Part shown: one piece after another, positions 61,490-64,000 of the stretch
How the letters are laid out: each line of letters starts with the position of its first letter
Position numbering within the stretch: the first letter of the stretch is position 1
From: Dasypus novemcinctus
Taxonomy: Eukaryota; Chordata; Mammalia; Cingulata; Dasypodidae
Length of the DNA stretch: 64,000 bases
Reading direction: 5' to 3'
NCBI RefSeq assembly: GCF_030445035.2
Contig: NC_080677.1
Span: 28,593,513 to 28,657,512 of the forward strand
Notes under the pieces: generated by a model
What the model saw: only the letters and a program-made list of their open reading frames with translations
What the model was told of the DNA's origin: nothing
Database searches by the model: none
Translations under genes and position numbers: made by a program

Positions 61490-62010
61490 TCAGTAGCTTC
61501 CATCTCACGCACAGGAAAAGTCAAAGGCCTTACAATGGCCCACGGGGCCGCATATGACCTTGCTTCGTTTCTTCACAGCCCCATCTTCTACCTCCCTCCC
61601 CCTCCTTCACTCTGCTCTTGCCACCCTTTCCCTCGAGCACACCAGGCATGCTCTGGCCTTTAGCACCTGCTCCCGGCCAGGTTCTTCCTCCAAACTCATG
61701 GCTCACTTTTTCGCCACCTTCAAGCCCTTGTTTAAATGTCCCCTTCTCAACGAGGCCTTCCCTTGTCCTCTTTTAAACTCCACTCTCCTGTCCCCTCCCT
61801 AGCACTGTCACCCGCTGCCCTCCAGCACTGTCTCCATCTGCTTTCCTAAGAAGCATTTGGCTTGCTCATCTTGTTCACTGCCTGCCTCCTGCAGCAGGAC
61901 CTGGGCTCCGTGAGGGCAGGGGATTTTGTCTCTTCTGTTCCCCAGAGCCAGGGAGGAGCGTAACCCCTCACAGGCACCCAATAAATAGCTGTCGAATGAA
62001 TAAATGCTGC
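61490..62010 (+). mobile_element. L2 LINE 3' part
   Basis: AAAGGCCTTACAATGGCCCA, TTCAAGCCCTTGTTTAAATG, AACGAGGCCTTCCCTTGTCC, GGGCTCCGTGAGGGCAGGGG, then CACCCAATAAATAGCTGTCG AATGAATAAATG, the L2 3' end. About 500 bases. Confidence 0.88.
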
Positions 62011-62049
62011 AGGATGAGGATGTGCCTAGCCTGTGTTCCAAATACTGGT

Positions 62050-63590
62050 GACCCACATCGGAAGGAGAAAATGTCCAAAGGGAAGTAGCAAGAGCTCTCA
62101 GGGGAGCCTGAAGAAGGCATCAGGGAGGGAGGGGCCTTTATTCTGAGCCTCGGAGGGTGGGGAGGGTGTCCTGAGCTGGAGCTGGAGGTGGGCTATTCCA
62201 GGCAAGGGAGCAACATCAGCCAAGGCCCTGCAGGGGGATGAAGGGTCTGGGGACCTGTAGAACGGGGTTCTCCTGAGGCCCACCAGCCCCTGGGTAGGGC
62301 CGGGAAAGCCGTACAGGTGCCTGTGGGCCACAAGCCAGGTTTCCGCGTAGGCTGGAGGGGAGGTGCCAGGTCGCAGGCAGCCCTCGGGATCCCGCCCCAG
62401 CAGGGCAGCTGGACCTCCAGCCTGCCTTCCCCGGGGAGGTACGAGGGGTCCTCTCATCAGAGCCGACAGCACGATGGATTGTCTTCACCGAGGAGGCCCG
62501 GGGGCCTGGGGAGCGACCCGTTCTCAGCCCACGCCAGAGCTGGAGCAAGGCAGAAGCCCGCCGGGGTGCTAGAAGCCCTGCCAGCTGGAGAAATTACACC
62601 TCTAAGTGTCCCTCCACACCACGCGGCAGGATGTCACCGCCCCCCAAGCAGGTAACAAAGGAGGCTGCTGATTCAGAGGAGGCGGTGGTGGGACCCCTGC
62701 CACACAGGCCCGGGGGGGTCTGTGCCTACAGGGCTGGGGAGGGAGGGGGGCACCATGGGCCTGCAGAGGCAGCTGGCATGGAGCCTTGGCTCTCAGTCAG
62801 CGCCTAGCTCGGCTGCTCCCCAGCTCTGGGCAACTCATGCGAAGTCTCACTCTCTGCGTTTGGGACAATGCCTGACCCAGCCTGGGCCGCCCAGATTCTC
62901 TGGAGCTTGGAATTGGGATTCAGAAAACCCTGGGGCAGGTGGGCACCTGGGGCAGCCCACGAACCCTGAGAAGCACAGGGAGAGCAGAACACAGCCTGAG
63001 CGAGACCATGGCCCCTCCGCGTCTTAGTCTCCAGGCCGCTAAGGCACAGACCATGCGGTGGGGTGGCCAAACAACAGGAAGCTGCTGGCTCAGGGCTTTC
63101 GAGGCTGGAAGGCTTGCTTCCTCCAGGGGTTGGTGGCATTCTGGCTTGCCGCGGTCCTGGGGGTTCCCTGGCTTGCTTCTCTGCCTCGCGTGCCACGGCG
63201 ACGTCCTCTCCTTTCTCTTCAGGATTCCCACTTCCAGCTTCTCCCCATGGCTTTTTCTCATCATGTCTGAATTTCTTCTGCTTATAAAGGACTCCAGTAA
63301 TCCAGATTAAGACCCAAGCTCATTCGGTTGAACCACAGTTCTATTGAAGACATCTTCAAGAGAGCCTCTTTACAATGGGTTCACACCCACAGAAATGCAG
63401 ACCAAGACGGACAATATGTCTAAATCAGAGTGCCCAATTCAATGCCCCACATCCATCAGGCCAAGAGAGAAGCAGCCTGGCTTCTCCAAATCTGTACCAT
63501 CCCTAGACTGTAATTCCTGGCCTGGGGTTCTCTGAGGCACCCCACGTGCTTATAATAAATTCTCATCTTTGTGCTCAACCTGTTCTGAGA
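62050..63590. other. Intergenic, GC rich
   Basis: 62080-62230 may be a piece of the ancient dispersed repeat (TATTCCAGGCAAGGGAGCAA). Otherwise nothing recognised; ORFs at 62939-63310 and 62804-63196 overlap on opposite strands and lack family signatures. Confidence 0.45.
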
Positions 63591-63594
63591 GGAC

Positions 63595-63960
63595 TTCGAT
63601 TGTGCAGTTGCAAGTAGATTGTGTTTCTAAAAAAGGCCGCAACGTGCTCTTTTGCAATGGGCCCTTGAGACTGCCCAGTCAAGAGTTGGATCCCATTTCC
63701 CCTCCCCTTGAGCCAGGGCTGGTCCTGTGACTGCTTTAGCCAATGAATCAGGTATTCAGTGGCATTTTGGGACTTCTACATCCAGGCATTAAGAACACAA
63801 GGCATGCTTCAGGGACAATTACCAGACATTGTAGATCCTCCCAGGGCCCACTGGATGGAACGTGGGAGAGTATGGGCTATGATGTGGACCACTGACCATG
63901 AGGTGCGGCGATGCCCAGAGATATACTTACCAAATGCAATGGATGTGTCATGATGATGGG
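63595..63960 (+). repeat. MaLR-like LTR, 5' part (runs toward window end)
   Basis: GATCCCATTTCCCCTCCCCT TGAGCCAGGGCTGGTCCTGT GACTGCTTTAGCCAATGAAT matches the left part of the repeat at 44130-44655. Confidence 0.5.
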
Positions 63961-64000
63961 AGAGAGTGTTGCTGTGGGGGGAGTGGTGGGGTGGGGGCGG

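Overview
This is a 64 kb window of mammalian nuclear DNA, almost certainly from an armadillo (Xenarthra, Dasypus-like). Three things show this. There are six long copies and one monomeric copy of the tRNA-derived DAS-SINE family, which is typical of armadillos. There are spliced vertebrate exons with GT/AG borders. The background is ordinary placental-mammal repeats (L1, L2, MIR, MER5A, MaLR/ERVL-like LTRs), with no Alu, B1 or other lineage-marker SINE.

Two genes are supported, both on the minus strand. INMT (indolethylamine N-methyltransferase) is complete: three coding exons (31166-31319, 29743-29950, 28418-28847) total 792 bases and give an intact 263-residue protein, the human length. A TATA box and GC box lie just upstream of its ATG. 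A canonical AATAAA about 2 kb past the stop suggests a 3' UTR of about 2 kb. MINDY4 (FAM188B, a K48-linkage deubiquitinase) starts 12.4 kb further downstream in a CpG island. Only its first two coding exons (15977-16039 and 9789-9908) are inside; the gene runs off the left edge. INMT upstream of MINDY4 on one strand matches the human chromosome 7p arrangement, where read-through INMT-MINDY4 transcripts are known. The next human neighbour on the other side, CRHR2, was looked for and not seen.

Layout: 1-7560 is a dead L1 (ORF1 then ORF2 then 3' UTR) broken up by DAS-SINEs, three of them nested around one site. 7561-15976 is MINDY4 introns with an old dispersed repeat. 15977-16210 is MINDY4 exon 1 and promoter. 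16211-26404 is intergenic. 26405-31392 is the INMT unit. 31393-64000 is the intergenic region upstream of INMT, with MIR, L2, MER5A, L1 and LTR copies, two more long DAS-SINEs, a 41-bp minisatellite with a four-unit higher-order pattern, and a G22 plus GGAT-type repeat tract.

I found no undescribed gene system. The most interesting items are the SINE nest readable from its target-site duplications, the minisatellite structure, the compact INMT promoter, the antisense ORFs recurring in the DAS-SINEs, and an unexplained duplicated segment of about 185 bp at 34.1/35.2 kb. Repeat names were assigned by eye, and approximate ends are given as such.
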